A stretch of DNA of 64,000 nucleotides from Acidobacteriaceae bacterium (GTDB taxonomy: Bacteria > Acidobacteriota > Terriglobia > Terriglobales > Acidobacteriaceae), in NCBI GenBank assembly GCA_030040425.1, contig JASHTS010000128.1, positions 32,441 to 96,440 of the forward strand, given 5' to 3'. Under the pieces are notes generated by a model. It did no database searches, was not told the origin of the DNA, and saw only the letters and a program-made list of their open reading frames with translations. Position numbers and translations under genes: made by a program. Below, one piece after another: positions 62,895 through 64,000 of this stretch; position 1 is the stretch's first letter, and the number at the start of each line of letters is the position of its first letter.

Positions 62895-64000
62895 ATGTCC
62901 AGCGAATCTTTTCGTCCTCCCGCCTCCAGCAACCAAACGGAAGTCTATGCTGTGCATGGAGCCGATCCGGAAATCCTGGCTTACGCCATGGCCAAGTACT
63001 CCCGTTCCGCGCTTTCCATGCGCGAGTCGCTGGCCGAAATCAGCGCTCAGCGCGCCGAGCAATTTCTCAATACCTTTTATTTTCAATACGGTCACCGCTC
63101 CATCGCCGACCTGGCCCACATCGCCTTTGCGGTGGAACGGCTGAGCCTGCTGGCGGCCATTGTCCTGGTCGACGAGCAGAGGTGGGACGGCCAGGAACGC
63201 TCCACCCGGTACCAGAATTTCATGAAATCGGGCTGGTTCTTTCCTGATTTTGGAGAAGACTCCGCCTCGGCGCAACTCTACTCCGAGACCATAAGGAATC
63301 TCTTTGCCGCCTACCAGCAAATCGCCGCGGCCGTCGAGGAGGTGCTGCGCCGGCATGTGCCGCTACCCGAGGCTCTCAAACCGGAAGCATACGCGCGTAC
63401 CCTCCGCGCCCGCGCTTTTGACGTAGCGCGCTACCTGCTCCCTCTCGCCACAAACACCTCGCTCGGCCAGATCGTGAGCGCGCGCACGCTCGAGAGCCAG
63501 GTCGCCCGCCTGCTTTCTTCGCCATTCGCCGAGGTGCGCGAACTGGGCGCGAAGCTGCGCGAGGCCGCCACCGGCCCTGCGTGGAACGTGAACGCTGCCC
63601 CGGCTGCGGCTTTTGCCGAGAAGATTGCCGCACTCTCGAGCGGCGCGCTTGCCGACGATTCTGCCCGCCTCCTCACCCGCGAGGTCTGCACCGCGCCCAC
63701 GCTGGTCAAGTACGCCCAGGCCAGCGCCTACCAGGTCGCGACCCGCGCCGAGCTCCGCCAAGCCGCGGCGCAGATTCTGGCGCCACTTTCTTCCCAAAAG
63801 CCGCCCCACGTGGTGGTCGATCTGGTCGAGCGCACGGAGTCGCTCGAGGTGGAGCTTGCCGCCACGCTGCTTTACTCCGCCAGCCACCACCCCTACCGCC
63901 AGATTCGCGACCTGGTAGCCGGGTTTCCAGCCTCTCGCGTTTCGGAGATCATCGAGCTGGGGGTGAAACACCGCGGCAAGCACGACGAAACCCTTCGCGC
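62895..64000 (+). CDS. ThyX-like FAD-dependent thymidylate synthase domain protein, 3'-truncated
   Basis: The plus-strand frame is open from ATG 62895 (ATG 62865 in frame is an alternative) to the window end, about 368 codons. The N-terminal part resembles ThyX: ILAYAMAKYSRSALSMRESL, FYFQYGHRSIADLAHIAFAV and DGQERSTRYQNF. The FAD/dUMP motif RHRxxS is replaced by DEQRWDG. Later, LVERTESLEVELAATLLYSA and RGKHDETLRA look like the start of a second ThyX-like repeat, which would carry the true catalytic motif beyond the window. Such double-domain ThyX proteins are known in Acidobacteriota; whether it is catalytic cannot be judged here. Confidence 0.75.
   Translation, partial: MSSESFRPPASSNQTEVYAVHGADPEILAYAMAKYSRSALSMRESLAEISAQRAEQFLNTFYFQYGHRSIADLAHIAFAVERLSLLAAIVLVDEQRWDGQERSTRYQNFMKSGWFFPDFGEDSASAQLYSETIRNLFAAYQQIAAAVEEVLRRHVPLPEALKPEAYARTLRARAFDVARYLLPLATNTSLGQIVSARTLESQVARLLSSPFAEVRELGAKLREAATGPAWNVNAAPAAAFAEKIAALSSGALADDSARLLTREVCTAPTLVKYAQASAYQVATRAELRQAAAQILAPLSSQKPPHVVVDLVERTESLEVELAATLLYSASHHPYRQIRDLVAGFPASRVSEIIELGVKHRGKHDETLR

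Overview
The window looks like a chromosomal segment of an Acidobacteriota bacterium, most likely class Terriglobia. This is inferred from GC-rich DNA, two Oar-type TonB receptors with N-terminal carboxypeptidase-regulatory-like domains and no SusD partner, a TIGR03435 protein, winged-helix/TPR membrane regulators, an MGH1-like glycosidase and a DUF1549/DUF1553 plus DUF1501 pair. No IS element, prophage, CRISPR array, rRNA or tRNA gene was seen.

Layout. 0-5.6 kb: a 5'-truncated DUF1549/DUF1553 protein, a Tat-type DUF1501 protein, a secreted metallo-beta-lactamase-fold protein and a periplasmic YceI protein. 5.6-6.6 kb: mostly empty. 6.6-17.6 kb: a compact urea module in one direction: a porin, the urea ABC transporter urtABCDE, then urease ureABC and accessory genes ureEFGD, mostly with overlapping or touching ends. 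Urea is imported, hydrolysed by a nickel urease with all expected metal ligands, and used as nitrogen source. 17.9-18.5 kb: a methyltransferase.

18.9-43.2 kb is a glycan-utilisation region. A left operon (minus strand) reads TonB receptor, two tandem beta-propeller glycosidase paralogues, MGH1-like hydrolase. Divergent from it are a membrane protein with an N-terminal regulator-like domain and two extracytoplasmic malectin domains, and a TPR protein. A right operon (minus strand) reads TonB receptor, GH38 alpha-mannosidase, GH92 alpha-mannosidase, with a winged-helix/TPR regulator just upstream. GH38 plus GH92 plus malectin suggests mannose-rich glycans (fungal mannan or high-mannose N-glycans) as substrate. 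Direct repeats that could be operators lie upstream of both receptor genes.

43.2-64 kb: a 58-residue membrane protein, a beta-propeller protein, a TIGR03435 protein and a hexapeptide acyltransferase, then the origin-type block yidC-yidD-rnpA-rpmH (minus) divergent from dnaA (plus). Beyond dnaA: a glycine-zipper envelope protein, a secreted nucleoside-hydrolase-like protein, KhpB/Jag, a TolC-type protein, a polytopic membrane protein, FabG, a DUF4139 protein, a PadR regulator with a membrane partner, a DUF2071 protein and a 3'-truncated ThyX-like protein.

All calls come from reading the translated sequence; no database search was run.
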